Part shown: positions 50,964 to 58,935 of the stretch, piece by piece
Position numbering within the stretch: position 1 is the stretch's first letter
Layout of the letters: every line of letters begins with the position of its first letter
DNA from: Pseudonocardia sediminis
GTDB lineage: Bacteria > Actinomycetota > Actinomycetes > Mycobacteriales > Pseudonocardiaceae
Direction: 5' to 3'
Assembly: GCF_004217185.1 (NCBI RefSeq)
Contig: NZ_SHKL01000001.1
Span: 4,586,001-4,650,000 of the forward strand
DNA: 64,000 nt
The notes under the pieces: generated by a model
Seen by the model: the letters and a program-made list of their open reading frames with translations, nothing else
Databases searched by the model: none
Told to the model about the DNA's origin: nothing
Made by a program: the position numbers and the translations under genes

Positions 50964-51194
50964 GCGTCGAGTGTGCGGTAGCGGGGATAACGGCGTCTAG
51001 ACGGCAGGAGTGGGCGGTAGAATCGTTGTGCCTGCCGGGTACGCGCGTCGGTGCTGCCACCGTCTCCGTTGAATCGGTCCGCCCCCGGAGGACGCTGGTA
51101 GCGAAAGAGACCCAAGGGGTTTCTGCGGGGCACCGCTAGCCGCCAGTGAGGAACCCCCGTTGGTTCCGGTCGGCCCCTGCCTTGAGCCACAGGC
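50964..51194 (+). other. Non-coding stretch with promoter and possible structured RNA
   Basis: A -10-like TAGAAT at 51018-51023, in a GGTAGAATCG context that recurs at 54531, is followed by ~170 nt with several dyads (GGAAC..GTTCC at about 51142-51159; GAGCC..GGCTC at 51184-51196) and no good open frame. It could be a small RNA of the element on the plus strand; not recognised as a known family. Confidence 0.35.
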
Positions 51195-51416
51195 TCACTG
51201 GTGGGGGCCGAACTGCTCTCGCGACCACCTCTCGCGCATCCGCTCATCGGCGCAGAGCGAACCCCACTTCACCGGCCCAGCGGTGAACGCTGCCATACCG
51301 ACCGCGTAGACGAGGACGGCTGCGACGTTCTGACCGTCGTAGAGGAGGACCGTGAAGACGGCCATGACGAGGACACCGAGGGCGATCGTCAGGACGAGTG
51401 CGGTGCGGGAGGTCAT
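51195..51416 (-). CDS. Small membrane protein, 73 aa
   Basis: Two transmembrane helices (MTSRTALVLTIALGVLVMAV and VAAVLVYAVGMAAFTAG) and a charged tail. Its start overlaps the preceding stop (ATGA). Last gene of a minus-strand run of five coupled small genes (51195-52477). Function unknown. Confidence 0.6.
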   Translation of the reverse strand: MTSRTALVLTIALGVLVMAVFTVLLYDGQNVAAVLVYAVGMAAFTAGPVKWGSLCADERMRERWSREQFGPHQ

Positions 51417-51622
51417 GACGCCTCCTGTTCCCGCGCCTGCTCGACCAGGGCGTCCAGCATCCGCATCAGAGGCTCCGCCCGCTCACGGCGGTAGCGGCGG
51501 AACTGGACGTTGCAGACGATCTCAGCCACGACGGCGTAGACGACCACGAACACGAGCGCGGCAGCGGCCATCCACGCCAAGGGGAGCAGATCAGCCCACG
51601 TCGGCCAGATGTATCCGGTCAT
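51413..51622 (-). CDS. Small membrane protein, 69 aa
   Basis: One strong transmembrane segment (LLPLAWMAAAALVFVVVYAV) and a basic cytosolic tail ending in an amphipathic helix. ATG at 51622 overlaps the upstream gene's stop (ATGA); its own stop overlaps the next start. Confidence 0.55.
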   Translation of the reverse strand: MTGYIWPTWADLLPLAWMAAAALVFVVVYAVVAEIVCNVQFRRYRRERAEPLMRMLDALVEQAREQEAS

Positions 51623-51807
51623 GGCGCCTTCCCTACCGAGTTCGGCCCGAGGTGACGGCACAGCAAGTCCACCACCTCCGACAGCATCAACGGGTCAGTG
51701 CGGCCAGAGTCAGGGCGCCACAACCCGGGAATGACGTCAGGATGTGGGAGGGCGACGAGACGGCGCTGAGGGTGCTTCTGAGATCGCCCTCTGGCGTGCT
51801 CCGTCAT
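51619..51807 (-). CDS. Small hypothetical protein, 62 aa
   Basis: The second of two nearby ATGs (51807) is chosen because GGAGGAG lies at a workable distance from it only. Contains PHPDVIPGLWRPDSGRTD and SEVVDLLCRHLG. Unrecognised. Overlaps the next gene by 4 bp. Confidence 0.45.
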   Translation of the reverse strand: MTEHARGRSQKHPQRRLVALPHPDVIPGLWRPDSGRTDPLMLSEVVDLLCRHLGPNSVGKAP

Positions 51808-51809
51808 CC

Positions 51810-52289
51810 TCATCTCCTCCCCGTCTCGCCGGCGTCCTGCGTCCAGTCCACGTTTCCGCGCTCGTCGGGCCATACGGGGCGGATCCAGCCATCAGGCAAG
51901 ACCAGTTTCCTGACTGCGGTGTAGCTGTCGACCATCAGAATCGCTCCATGCGATCCGCGTAGACCGTAAGACTCGGAGCCGTCACGGTTCAGATGGTTGA
52001 CCCGCATGCCCTGACGTTCGAGGTAAGCGACCGTTTCGGCTTGTGGATCGAGTTTGGGCGTTGCCGCAGCTGCGGGTCGTTGCTTGCGGCGAGGCCCGAT
52101 GCAGAACCACAAGTAGCCGAGCATGGCGGGCGCGCACAGCAGGAGCCCGACATAGAGCATCCACATCAGGTGCTCTTGGTTGGCCAGGACTGGGTAGCCG
52201 ATCAGGAACACTGGCAGAGCGAACAGGGCAGCCATGGCGGCGAAGGCTGTCAGCCACCCCTTGGCGGCCTTGTTCCCGGTCTCTGTCAC
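51810..52289 (-). CDS. Membrane protein with soluble C-terminal domain
   Basis: 159 aa with two transmembrane helices (about 13-32 and 41-62) and a C-terminal beta-rich domain (QAETVAYLERQGMRVNHLNR, SYGLRGSHGAILMVDSYTAV). GTG start at 52289 follows GAGGAGAG and overlaps the upstream stop (GTGA). Function unknown. Confidence 0.6.
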   Translation of the reverse strand: MTETGNKAAKGWLTAFAAMAALFALPVFLIGYPVLANQEHLMWMLYVGLLLCAPAMLGYLWFCIGPRRKQRPAAAATPKLDPQAETVAYLERQGMRVNHLNRDGSESYGLRGSHGAILMVDSYTAVRKLVLPDGWIRPVWPDERGNVDWTQDAGETGRR

Positions 52290-52477
52290 GACGCTCTCCT
52301 CACCCGGGGGCGGAAGTTCGCCCAATGCCACGCCCGCTGGCCGTTGTCCTTCTTGCAGCCGTCCTGGCAGCGGTAAGCGACCGGAGGGCGAGCCGAGGAC
52401 CGCACAGTCCTCCCGACCTTGTACGCCCTGCCCAGGGCGGCGCGCTCCGAGTCGAAGCGCTGCTTCCGGCACGTCAT
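52286..52477 (-). CDS. Actinophage-type small Cys-rich protein, 63 aa
   Basis: Starts MTCRKQRFDSERAALGRAYK and carries YRCQDGCKKDNGQRAWHWAN. The pattern CxxC-type plus a terminal WH resembles many short zinc-ribbon proteins of actinobacteriophages. Function unknown. Confidence 0.6.
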   Translation of the reverse strand: MTCRKQRFDSERAALGRAYKVGRTVRSSARPPVAYRCQDGCKKDNGQRAWHWANFRPRVRRAS

Positions 52478-52623
52478 GCCGCTGCCCTTTCCTGTGCGAG
52501 AGCTGCGTTGACGATTCTCCGCCAGAGACGACCAGATGGGGACGATGCATCGCTGATCGGGCCAGCGGTCGCGTTATGGCGCTTTCCCGGCCGGGATGGA
52601 GGGCGGGCGGTGGGCGGCCGTCA

Positions 52624-53067
52624 TCACGGCTCGGCCGGCACTGGCGGGTCCAGCGCGTCAGCCTGCCGACGCAGATTCTCCGCCTCTCGTCGAAGTGCCA
52701 GAGCCCGCTCCTGGTCCATCGTCCGACCGCCGTGCGGGCTGACGCGTTCGGTTTCATCGACGGCACCGGCTCGGTCCAAGATTGCGCACACCTCGGAGAT
52801 GCTGCGGGGCTTCTCCTGGCGCAACGCGTCGAAGAACTCGGGCATCTGGTTCAGGACGTCCCATGAGTCTCCGAAGATGCGGAGCTGCAGAGCCGATGAC
52901 CCGCCATCGAAACGACGACACACAACGCTGAACTCCCAGACCGCTCCGCCGCCGTCGTAGGAGGCAGAGACCATCACGGAGTCATCCTGGCCGTTGTGCG
53001 TGACGCTTGCGTGCCAGGCCTCTTGGGGCAGGAAGTACGTCAGGGCAGAACCCTCAGGCAGGTTCAT
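52624..53067 (-). CDS. Hypothetical protein, 147 aa
   Basis: Starts MNLPEGSALTYFLPQEAWHA after GAGGAGA. A beta-rich first half (VSASYDGGGAVWEFSVVC) and a helical C-terminus with coiled-coil character (ERALALRREAENLRRQADAL). No known domain. Coupled (ATGA) to the HTH gene upstream. Confidence 0.55.
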   Translation of the reverse strand: MNLPEGSALTYFLPQEAWHASVTHNGQDDSVMVSASYDGGGAVWEFSVVCRRFDGGSSALQLRIFGDSWDVLNQMPEFFDALRQEKPRSISEVCAILDRAGAVDETERVSPHGGRTMDQERALALRREAENLRRQADALDPPVPAEP

Positions 53068-53258
53068 GATGTCTCCTCGGTAGGGGTCGCACGACGCCAG
53101 CCTTGTCCCGGCCGCCGCAGGTTCTCCACCTCGGACCGGAGGTAGCCCCGTCGTTCGGTGATTCCGTAGCGACGGAGTGTGGATCGGACGGACTCGGGCT
53201 GGATGCCGAGATGTTCGGCGACCTCTTCCCGGGTCATGACTGGCTCTTTGTCTGGCAC
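53064..53258 (-). CDS. Small HTH protein (excisionase-like)
   Basis: 64 aa with an HTH MTREEVAEHLGIQPESVRST then LRRYGITERRGYLRSEVENL, like phage excisionases or small MerR-type regulators. GTG at 53258, possibly internal ATG at residue 8. Its stop overlaps the next start. Could direct excision of the element. Confidence 0.65.
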   Translation of the reverse strand: MPDKEPVMTREEVAEHLGIQPESVRSTLRRYGITERRGYLRSEVENLRRPGQGWRRATPTEETS

Positions 53259-53342
53259 CCACCCAGCTTACTCCGCCAGGGGAGCAACGTCCATCGGGTC
53301 ACGACGCGAACAGATGGTCACGAGCGACAGCGGTGTGGACGA

Positions 53343-53594
53343 TCACGCGGTCGCCACCACCGGCAGAGGCTCATCGGACAACACTGCGATGGGGTCCACT
53401 CCCAGCGCTTCACACATGACGTTGAGATCGTCCACAGTCAGGTAGCCACGTCGACCGCTTTCCATGTTGGCAATGACCGACCGGGACATACCGCAGAGGC
53501 GTGCCAGGTCATCGGCCGATAGGCCGCGGATGCGGCGGACGTGCTTCAACCGAGCGATGGCATCGGCGCTACCTAGTGTCCCCGTCTTCGTCAA
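53343..53594 (-). CDS. XRE-family (Cro/CI-type) repressor
   Basis: 83 aa, a single HTH_3 domain: ARLKHVRRIRGLSADDLARL, CGMSRSVIANMESGRRGYLT and DDLNVMCEALGVDPIAVL. TTG start at 53594 follows AGAAGGG and overlaps the upstream stop (TTGA). Probable lysogeny-type repressor of the element's phage-like genes. Confidence 0.8.
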   Translation of the reverse strand: MTKTGTLGSADAIARLKHVRRIRGLSADDLARLCGMSRSVIANMESGRRGYLTVDDLNVMCEALGVDPIAVLSDEPLPVVATA

Positions 53595-54304
53595 GACGCC
53601 CTTCTCTCTGCTCGTGTCCCGAGCCAGCCGTTGGGGTGGTCGGTGCCAGCCTCTCGGACCCACTTCTGTGCCCGGTCGGCTAGTTGGCGCGGAGTCAGGT
53701 TGTCGCACCTGTGACCGAGGGTGTAGCCCATCGCGTCCTTAGCCTTGTCGCCCACTTCGAGACCTGCGGCTTCCATAGTGGCAACAGCGGCCGAGACGAG
53801 GTACTGCACTACGGCGCCTCGGTCGTCCGACTCCGGTAGCCATCGCGGTACGAAGATCTTTCTATCCGTCGTTGAGCCTGCGAAATGACGGCCGCTCACA
53901 GCGTTACTAGAAGTACTGGTCTTGATAGAAGATGGTCTCGTTCGCTGGTCTTGTTCGTGTGCATCACCTGCACCGTCCCCATGCATGTCATGCACGGTCC
54001 CCCCGTGCACCTCCTGCACTCTTGCTGGTTCGTAGCCACGACCCATGTCGCGCAGGTGATAAAGGTTCGACGTCTGCCGGTTCGACTCCTCGTCGCGCTG
54101 ATGCTCGATCTTCCAGACTCCCGCGTCGGCCCCCGCCTTGATCGCGGACGCGACGGTGCGGACGGAGAGGCCGGTGTCGCGGGCCAGCGTGGCGCGGGAT
54201 GGCCAGACGGAACGGGTCTTGCTGGCGTACGTCGTGAGGGCGACGTAGACCAGCTTGACGTGGGGGTGGAGCGTCGGGTCGCGGAAGACGGCGGTCTCGA
54301 CCAT
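53591..54304 (-). CDS. HTH-domain protein (replication-initiator-like)
   Basis: 237 aa. N-terminal winged HTH (HVKLVYVALTTYASKTRSVW, PSRATLARDTGLSVRTVASA) typical of helix-turn-helix replication or phage regulatory proteins; a disordered middle with Met/His; a helical C-terminal end (DKAKDAMGYTLGHRCDNLTP). ATG at 54304 is chosen with AGGAGG about 13 nt upstream; a GTG 4 codons earlier is possible. Coupled to the XRE repressor. Confidence 0.65.
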   Translation of the reverse strand: MVETAVFRDPTLHPHVKLVYVALTTYASKTRSVWPSRATLARDTGLSVRTVASAIKAGADAGVWKIEHQRDEESNRQTSNLYHLRDMGRGYEPARVQEVHGGTVHDMHGDGAGDAHEQDQRTRPSSIKTSTSSNAVSGRHFAGSTTDRKIFVPRWLPESDDRGAVVQYLVSAAVATMEAAGLEVGDKAKDAMGYTLGHRCDNLTPRQLADRAQKWVREAGTDHPNGWLGTRAERRAS

Positions 54305-54544
54305 GCCGAACGCCACCCCTCCTGACGGATGCTCTACGACGGGGGCATTGCTAGAATCCACTTGTCGACCTCGACTCGACCGCGCCCCGGGCCTGCTACC
54401 AACAGGTAGTCCGGGGCATCTCTTATTGGGGAGCGCAGCACCGTTGCCGCTACCCCGGATACTACCGCTTAACCGCCCGGAGATCGAACCGTTCAGCAAG
54501 GCAAACGCGCAGGTCGGCGCACCATTCGATGGTAGAATCGGGGC
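54305..54544. promoter_or_regulatory. Divergent control region with hairpin and TAGAAT boxes
   Basis: Contains TAGAAT at 54354-54359 and again at 54533-54538 before the plus-strand gene, and a stem-loop GCCCCGG..CTACC-AACA-GGTAG..CCGGGGC (54384-54417). The stem lies in the leader of the minus-strand HTH operon, so it could be an attenuator or RNA switch; not a recognised riboswitch. Confidence 0.4.
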
Positions 54545-54745
54545 ATGGATGAGCGGCCCACGACAATCGTCGTACTTGGCTCCGGGCACGGGCCAGAACG
54601 GGTCCGAGCGGAGGCTAGACTCACCAATTGCGACCGACTCCAACTGGTCATGGTCATTGACGATCCGACAGTCGCAACAGCCTCCGATGCCGAAGCCCTC
54701 GCCACTCAGGAACTGAACCGACGCCAGGAGACCGGGATCCGATGA
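54545..54745 (+). CDS. Hypothetical protein, 66 aa
   Basis: ATG lies 7 nt after a TAGAAT -10 box, so the transcript may be leaderless. Sequence MDERPTTIVVLGSGHGPERV then LQLVMVIDDPTVATA suggests a small alpha/beta fold. First gene of a rightward set of small genes. Confidence 0.55.
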   Translation: MDERPTTIVVLGSGHGPERVRAEARLTNCDRLQLVMVIDDPTVATASDAEALATQELNRRQETGIR

Positions 54746-55035
54746 GCGCATCCGAGATTAGCGACAGCATGGTCGTCTACGCCGCAGACAAGCGGCGAGC
54801 CAGCCCGGACCTGCTCGTGGACCTGTGGCTAGCTGAACGCGCTGGCGTACCGCGCAGCGCGGTCGCTGAGGCGGTCGAGCGGGCAGCAGAGCGAGGTTTT
54901 GTGGAGCGGGGCACTTCGGCCGGCACGTGCTGGCCGACTCCGGCCGGTCTCGCGATGCTCTCGTCCGTCACCTCTGCGGCCCGTGAGCGTGGCGGGATCA
55001 TGACGGGGACAGTCATCGTCACTGGTTCGTCGTGA
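54742..55035 (+). CDS. Winged-helix-like hypothetical protein
   Basis: 97 aa with LLVDLWLAERAGVPRSAVAE and AVERAAERGFVERGTSAGTC resembling a winged-helix DNA-binding domain; the end is hydrophobic (TGTVIVTGSS). ATG overlaps the preceding stop. Confidence 0.55.
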   Translation: MSASEISDSMVVYAADKRRASPDLLVDLWLAERAGVPRSAVAEAVERAAERGFVERGTSAGTCWPTPAGLAMLSSVTSAARERGGIMTGTVIVTGSS

Positions 55036-55042
55036 CCGCTCT

Positions 55043-55126
55043 ATGGCGGGCCTGGCTAGCGAGGACCGACCGGTGATCCTGGACAACTCCACCTGCCCCT
55101 GCGGCCAAGAACGGAGCAAGCGATGA
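55043..55126 (+). CDS. Very small ORF, 27 aa
   Basis: ATG at 55043, contains CPCGQERSKR, ends in an ATGA overlap with the next gene. Support is only its place between coupled genes. Confidence 0.3.
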   Translation: MAGLASEDRPVILDNSTCPCGQERSKR

Positions 55127-55362
55127 GCGACACCGGATGGACCGAGCCTCACGGCGACGGCTGGAAGGTCCGAGACGAGGTCCATGCATGGCGCGTCTGG
55201 CAGACGCAGGAGATCCCGCCTCTCAACGGCATCTCAGCCCAGAGGTACTACTTGAATGACGTGATCACAGACGAGGATCAATGGACCGCGTCCGGCTACC
55301 TCACCAAGGACAGCGACGGCATGATCGTGGACGGCACACCAGAGCCCGAGGCCAACTCGTGA
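55123..55362 (+). CDS. Hypothetical protein, 79 aa
   Basis: Trp-rich and acidic (TGWTEPHGDGWKVRDEVHAW, RVWQTQEIPPLNG). No domain recognised. Its stop overlaps the next start (GTGA). Confidence 0.5.
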   Translation: MSDTGWTEPHGDGWKVRDEVHAWRVWQTQEIPPLNGISAQRYYLNDVITDEDQWTASGYLTKDSDGMIVDGTPEPEANS

Positions 55363-55550
55363 AGGCCCACCTAGGCCACCTCTCCCCCGCTGACGTCGAC
55401 TCCCGTGTCTCCGCTGTACTGGCGTCCCTCTCCCCCACCGAGGACGTTCTTCGACGCGAGGTGGAGTCCGGTACCGCGTGTGTGTGCCGCCGGGATGCGT
55501 GGCGGGAGATCCGGGGGTTGCGGTGGCTGGCAGGGGAGGACGAAACGTGA
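55359..55550 (+). CDS. Hypothetical protein, 63 aa
   Basis: GTG start overlapping the previous stop. Helical (SPADVDSRVSAVLASLSPTE, VCRRDAWREIRGLRWLAG). Its own stop overlaps the next GTG. Unknown function. Confidence 0.5.
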   Translation: MKAHLGHLSPADVDSRVSAVLASLSPTEDVLRREVESGTACVCRRDAWREIRGLRWLAGEDET

Positions 55551-56056
55551 ACGGCACCGCGAGGCGACTCGACCCGAGCGACGACGGGACAGTGATGGTC
55601 GTCGGCCCCACACCGTCCGTGGAGCGCGCGGTCCTGTGCGGGCAGAAGGTGTTGGAGTACCTGCACTGGGCCCGCCGCGACTTCAGACGGGTCTGCATCC
55701 TCCCGGTCGATGAGCGCGTCCCCGTCTGTCCCGAGCATGGACCGCGAACCGCAGTAGAGATGCCAGGAGGAGCAGTGACCGACAGCGACGCCCCGACGTA
55801 CAGCCGAAAGGGCCGGACGGTGCCGCCACCGGTCCACGCTCCGTTCACGCCCGAGCAGCAGGCCGCCCTGAACCGCTACCAGCTTGCCGGGGTGATGCAC
55901 CCGTTCACGTGCCCGCATTGCGACGGGTCCCCGTCCCTGCTCGCGTTCGCCGAGTGGCGGTGCCCGTGGTGTCCCTACACGCAGCACTGGGCACACGAGT
56001 TCATGGCGACCGATAAGGCCGTTGAGCCGTCGTGGCGCCGCTCGTCTTCCTCCTGA
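55547..56056 (+). CDS. Zinc-ribbon protein
   Basis: 169 aa. The N-terminal part (residues ~17-60) is VVGPTPSVERAVLCGQKVLE; the C-terminal part has two zinc pairs FTCPHCDGSPSLLAF and WRCPWCPYTQHW. Possibly two merged genes, since a GTG start inside (near 55776) gives an AGGAG-preceded second product. Mobile-element gene of unknown role. Confidence 0.5.
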   Translation: MNGTARRLDPSDDGTVMVVGPTPSVERAVLCGQKVLEYLHWARRDFRRVCILPVDERVPVCPEHGPRTAVEMPGGAVTDSDAPTYSRKGRTVPPPVHAPFTPEQQAALNRYQLAGVMHPFTCPHCDGSPSLLAFAEWRCPWCPYTQHWAHEFMATDKAVEPSWRRSSSS

Positions 56057-56090
56057 CGCCCTTGCCCACCACCCCGCCTACGCTCCCTCG

Positions 56091-56390
56091 GTGGCCAACG
56101 AGAGTCCCCAGCAGCGCCGTTCCCGCCAACTCCGGGAGGACCGCGACAGGTGCCGGGAGGCAGCGCAACGGTTCCGTCACCGCATCGCGCAGGGCCGCTA
56201 CCGCAGCCTCCCGGACTCGGACGGCGACGACCTCCTCTATTTGGCCGCCGTCCTCGACTCGGCCGGTACGAGCCTGTCGGAGCTCCCCGACCAGATGTAC
56301 CGGGACGTCCTGCACGCTGTGCGCCGGCTATTGGACGACGGCCCGAAACGCGGCGACGTGGACCCGATCACCCGCGGGGACGGGCACTAG
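56091..56390 (+). CDS. Hypothetical helical protein, 99 aa
   Basis: GTG at 56091. Polar, mostly helical (RQLREDRDRCREAAQRFRHR, DLLYLAAVLDSAGTSLSEL). Not recognised. Its stop overlaps that of the S4-like gene on the other strand. Confidence 0.5.
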   Translation: MANESPQQRRSRQLREDRDRCREAAQRFRHRIAQGRYRSLPDSDGDDLLYLAAVLDSAGTSLSELPDQMYRDVLHAVRRLLDDGPKRGDVDPITRGDGH

Positions 56391-56563
56391 GTCTGTTCGG
56401 TGACCCCTTCGGGCTGCAGCACGATCCTCGCCCCGTCGGCGGTCTCGTGGCCGGGGTCGCGCACCACTTCCCCGTCGACGCGCACGTAGCCGCCTTTGAG
56501 GTGCTGGCGCGCGCGCTCGTCGGACAGGCCGATCGACCCGGTCAGGCGTTCGATGATCGTCAC
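56387..56563 (-). CDS. S4-like RNA-binding domain protein, 58 aa
   Basis: GTG at 56563. Pattern ERLTGSIGLSDERARQHLKG, YVRVDGEVVRDPGHE and RIVLQPEGV matches the S4 alpha-L RNA-binding motif seen in small proteins of actinobacteriophages. Function there is unknown. Confidence 0.65.
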   Translation of the reverse strand: MTIIERLTGSIGLSDERARQHLKGGYVRVDGEVVRDPGHETADGARIVLQPEGVTEQT

Positions 56564-56588
56564 GCGGGAAGCGTAGACACACAGAAAA

Positions 56589-56632
56589 CGGCCCCGCCCC
56601 CACCCATGTCAGGGCGAGAGCGGGGCCATTCC
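56589..56632 (-). terminator. Hairpin with T-rich tail on minus strand
   Basis: GGCCCCGC (from 56591) pairs with GCGGGGCC (to 56630); on the minus strand the stem is followed by GTTTTCTGTG, an intrinsic-terminator signature. Confidence 0.6.
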
Positions 56633-56719
56633 CACACCGGCGGACCGACCGCCTCCACACTTCTGATGATTCAACACCCGGCACCGCAACGACTGGGCGG
56701 CGCACACGACACACATGGT

Positions 56720-57463
56720 GTGACGACCTCGCCGCCCCCGGGCCACCCCCACAACCAGCCGCCGCCCCAGCAGTGGGGCCCGCCACCCAACTACCAGCAG
56801 CCCCACTACGCGCCCGCCCCACGCAACGGGCTCGGTATCGCCGCCCTCGTTCTCGGCATCTGCGGGTTCCTGTCCGGGCTGATCCCGTTCTTCTTCTGGT
56901 TCGCGCTCATCGCCGGCGTCATCGGCCTGATCCTCGGGCTGGTCGGATTCTCCCGCACCCGCAAGGGCGTCGCCACGAACAAGAAGACCAGCATTGCTGG
57001 TGTCGTCCTGTCCGTGCTGTCGGTGGCGATGGGTATCTGGGGTGCGGTGATCCTGTTCCAGGGCCTCAACCAGCTCGCCACCGACCTCGGCGCCCCCACC
57101 AACACCGCGCCCGCCGCTGTCGCACCGGCCGGGCAGATGCAGGACGCCGACGGTTTGCAGCTCACCGCCGAACCGTTGACGGTGGAGGACTCGTACGGCA
57201 CCGAATCGCTGTGCACCGCGGTGTCCTACAACAACACCAGCAGCTCACCGAAAACGTTCAACATGTTCGACTGGCAGCTCCTCGGCCCCACCGGCGCCAC
57301 CGCCACCCCGGGGATCGGCGGCTCCGGCGACGCCCTCAACTCCGGTTCCCTCGTCCCGGGCGGCACCACGGAGGGCACGGTGTGCTTCACCGGCGCACCC
57401 GCGTCCGGGGAGTACCGGGTCATCTACTCGCCCGCGAACACGGTGTGGACGCAGACCCGCTGA
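56720..57463 (+). CDS. DUF4190/DUF4352-like membrane-anchored secreted protein
   Basis: 247 aa. A Pro/Gln-rich N-terminus, then two transmembrane helices with a GIAALVLGICGFLSGLIPFF and VLSVLSVAMGIWGAVILFQG pattern (DUF4190), then an extracytoplasmic beta-rich domain (VEDSYGTESLCTAVSYNNTS; DUF4352-like). GTG start at 56720 gives VTTSPPPG; an ATG at 56665 is also possible. It is an outward-facing membrane protein, maybe for superinfection exclusion or surface change by the element (inference). Confidence 0.7.
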   Translation: MTTSPPPGHPHNQPPPQQWGPPPNYQQPHYAPAPRNGLGIAALVLGICGFLSGLIPFFFWFALIAGVIGLILGLVGFSRTRKGVATNKKTSIAGVVLSVLSVAMGIWGAVILFQGLNQLATDLGAPTNTAPAAVAPAGQMQDADGLQLTAEPLTVEDSYGTESLCTAVSYNNTSSSPKTFNMFDWQLLGPTGATATPGIGGSGDALNSGSLVPGGTTEGTVCFTGAPASGEYRVIYSPANTVWTQTR

Positions 57464-57532
57464 GCCTGCGTTCTGGCCTCGGGCTGTGCGCCCGCGCGAG
57501 GTTGTCACGCACCTGCGGGCGCGCATAGAAAA

Positions 57533-57569
57533 CGAGCCCCCACCACCCGACATGGGCGGTGGGGGCTCG
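57533..57569. terminator. Bidirectional intrinsic terminator
   Basis: CGAGCCCCCACC (57533-57544) pairs with GGTGGGGGCTCG (57558-57569). On the plus strand TCTGTTGTT follows; on the minus strand GTTTTCTATG follows. Separates the rightward gene from the leftward tail genes. Confidence 0.75.
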
Positions 57570-57612
57570 TCTGTTGTTCACGCTGTACCTGCGGGTCCCG
57601 GCATAACACAAC

Positions 57613-58935
57613 TTATGCCGCCGCGACGGAGAACCCGTCCCACCGGTTCGTGGTGTTCGTCGCGGTGTTGCGGAATCCGCATTTCGTGAGCGCGCCGTAC
57701 TTGGTCTGGTCCCCGGCCGACAGAGTGTGCGTCAGCCGCAGCACTCCGTTGATGTAGACCAGGATCAGGTTGCCGCGGGCGACGACCCGCACCACGTAGT
57801 CCTGCCCGTTGGTGAAGGTGAACGGCGTGCTGGTCAGGGTGGAGGTGGCGCCGCCGTCGGTCTTGTAGAGGGCAATCGCGGCCCCGCCAGCGTCGAGGAA
57901 CACGCCCAGCCGGTTCGAGTCGTCGGAGGCCCGGAACAGCAGCCCTGCGGTGCCGTTGTAGGTGATGACGCAGGTGGCGTCGAGGTCGGCCAGTCCGGTC
58001 TCGACGAACACGTTTCCCGACGCACCCGACACCGGCGCTGCCTTCTTCCCGGTGATACCCCACGTGCTGGAGGTGGTCCAGGTAGCGGCGCCGGCCTCGG
58101 TGGCACCCATGGTGGTGGTGCTGTCGGGGCGGTTGAACGAGTCGCTGACCTGCGGGCGCGGGTGCGCTGCACCAGGCAGCCCGAGCGCGGTCATCATGGT
58201 GTCGGCCATGAACGCGTGCCCGGCTTCCTCCATGTGCACCAGGTCGGACGCGAACAGGTCCAGCGGGTCCGCGGCGGGAGTACCGGCGGCGCGCATGGTC
58301 CGGGACAGGTCGATGAACGCGACGTTGTCGGGGTCGGCGGCGGCGAGCTCGTAGAGCGCCTGTCCGTACAGGTCCCACGGGTTCGCCGGTGAGGCGACGT
58401 CGCCCCGGTTGTAGGAGTGGACCAGCACGTGCACGCACGGCCCCGTGATCAGTCCCTTGAGTGAGGTGATCTGGGCCGCGACGTTCGCCTTGTACGTACC
58501 GAGCGCCATCCCGTTGGCGTAGTCGTTGGACCCGATCATGTGAATGACGGCGCGCGGGTTCAGCGACCCGATCCGTTCCCGCGCAGTCTGGCCGAGGTAG
58601 GTCGATGAGTCCGTCCCGGAGGCGCCCGCGTTGTAGCCGTGCACCCCGGGCGCCGGGGATGGGGCGGCGTACGCCTCGTTCACGGTGAGCACGGCGGGCT
58701 CGGCGAGGATTCCGGACTGGTAGCCGGCCTGGAGGCGGGCGGCGAGCTGGTTGACGTAGCGGGCGCCGGGGTTCGTGATCAGGTAGCCCTCGGTGGTGGA
58801 GGAGCCGACGAACACGACTCGGCAGGGTGTCACGCGGCGGGCGGCGAGCCCGGCGCGGAGCTTCCCCAACGCGGTGTTGTTCGCGGACAGGAACGCCTGC
58901 CCGCCGAACCCGTTCAGGTAGTAGGGCGTCCACAT
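57613..58935 (-). CDS. SGNH/GDSL hydrolase with C-terminal beta domain (tail enzyme)
   Basis: 440 aa. N-terminal SGNH hydrolase: block I FVGSSTTEG (Ser46), block II GYNAGASGTDSS, block III IHMIGSND, block V DLVHMEEAGH. The C-terminal ~190 residues are a beta-rich ConA/LamG-like domain (ending NRWDGFSVAAA). SGNH esterases in phage tails deacetylate host polysaccharides. The start overlaps the tailspike stop (TGATG), so it is coupled to the tail gene upstream. No signal peptide. Confidence 0.8.
   Translation of the reverse strand: MWTPYYLNGFGGQAFLSANNTALGKLRAGLAARRVTPCRVVFVGSSTTEGYLITNPGARYVNQLAARLQAGYQSGILAEPAVLTVNEAYAAPSPAPGVHGYNAGASGTDSSTYLGQTARERIGSLNPRAVIHMIGSNDYANGMALGTYKANVAAQITSLKGLITGPCVHVLVHSYNRGDVASPANPWDLYGQALYELAAADPDNVAFIDLSRTMRAAGTPAADPLDLFASDLVHMEEAGHAFMADTMMTALGLPGAAHPRPQVSDSFNRPDSTTTMGATEAGAATWTTSSTWGITGKKAAPVSGASGNVFVETGLADLDATCVITYNGTAGLLFRASDDSNRLGVFLDAGGAAIALYKTDGGATSTLTSTPFTFTNGQDYVVRVVARGNLILVYINGVLRLTHTLSAGDQTKYGALTKCGFRNTATNTTNRWDGFSVAAA

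Noticed and set aside
52478-52623. Possible tiny genes between the Cys-rich and the 147-aa genes
   Set aside because: Only a 16-codon frame with a TGATG overlap was found; too short to support.
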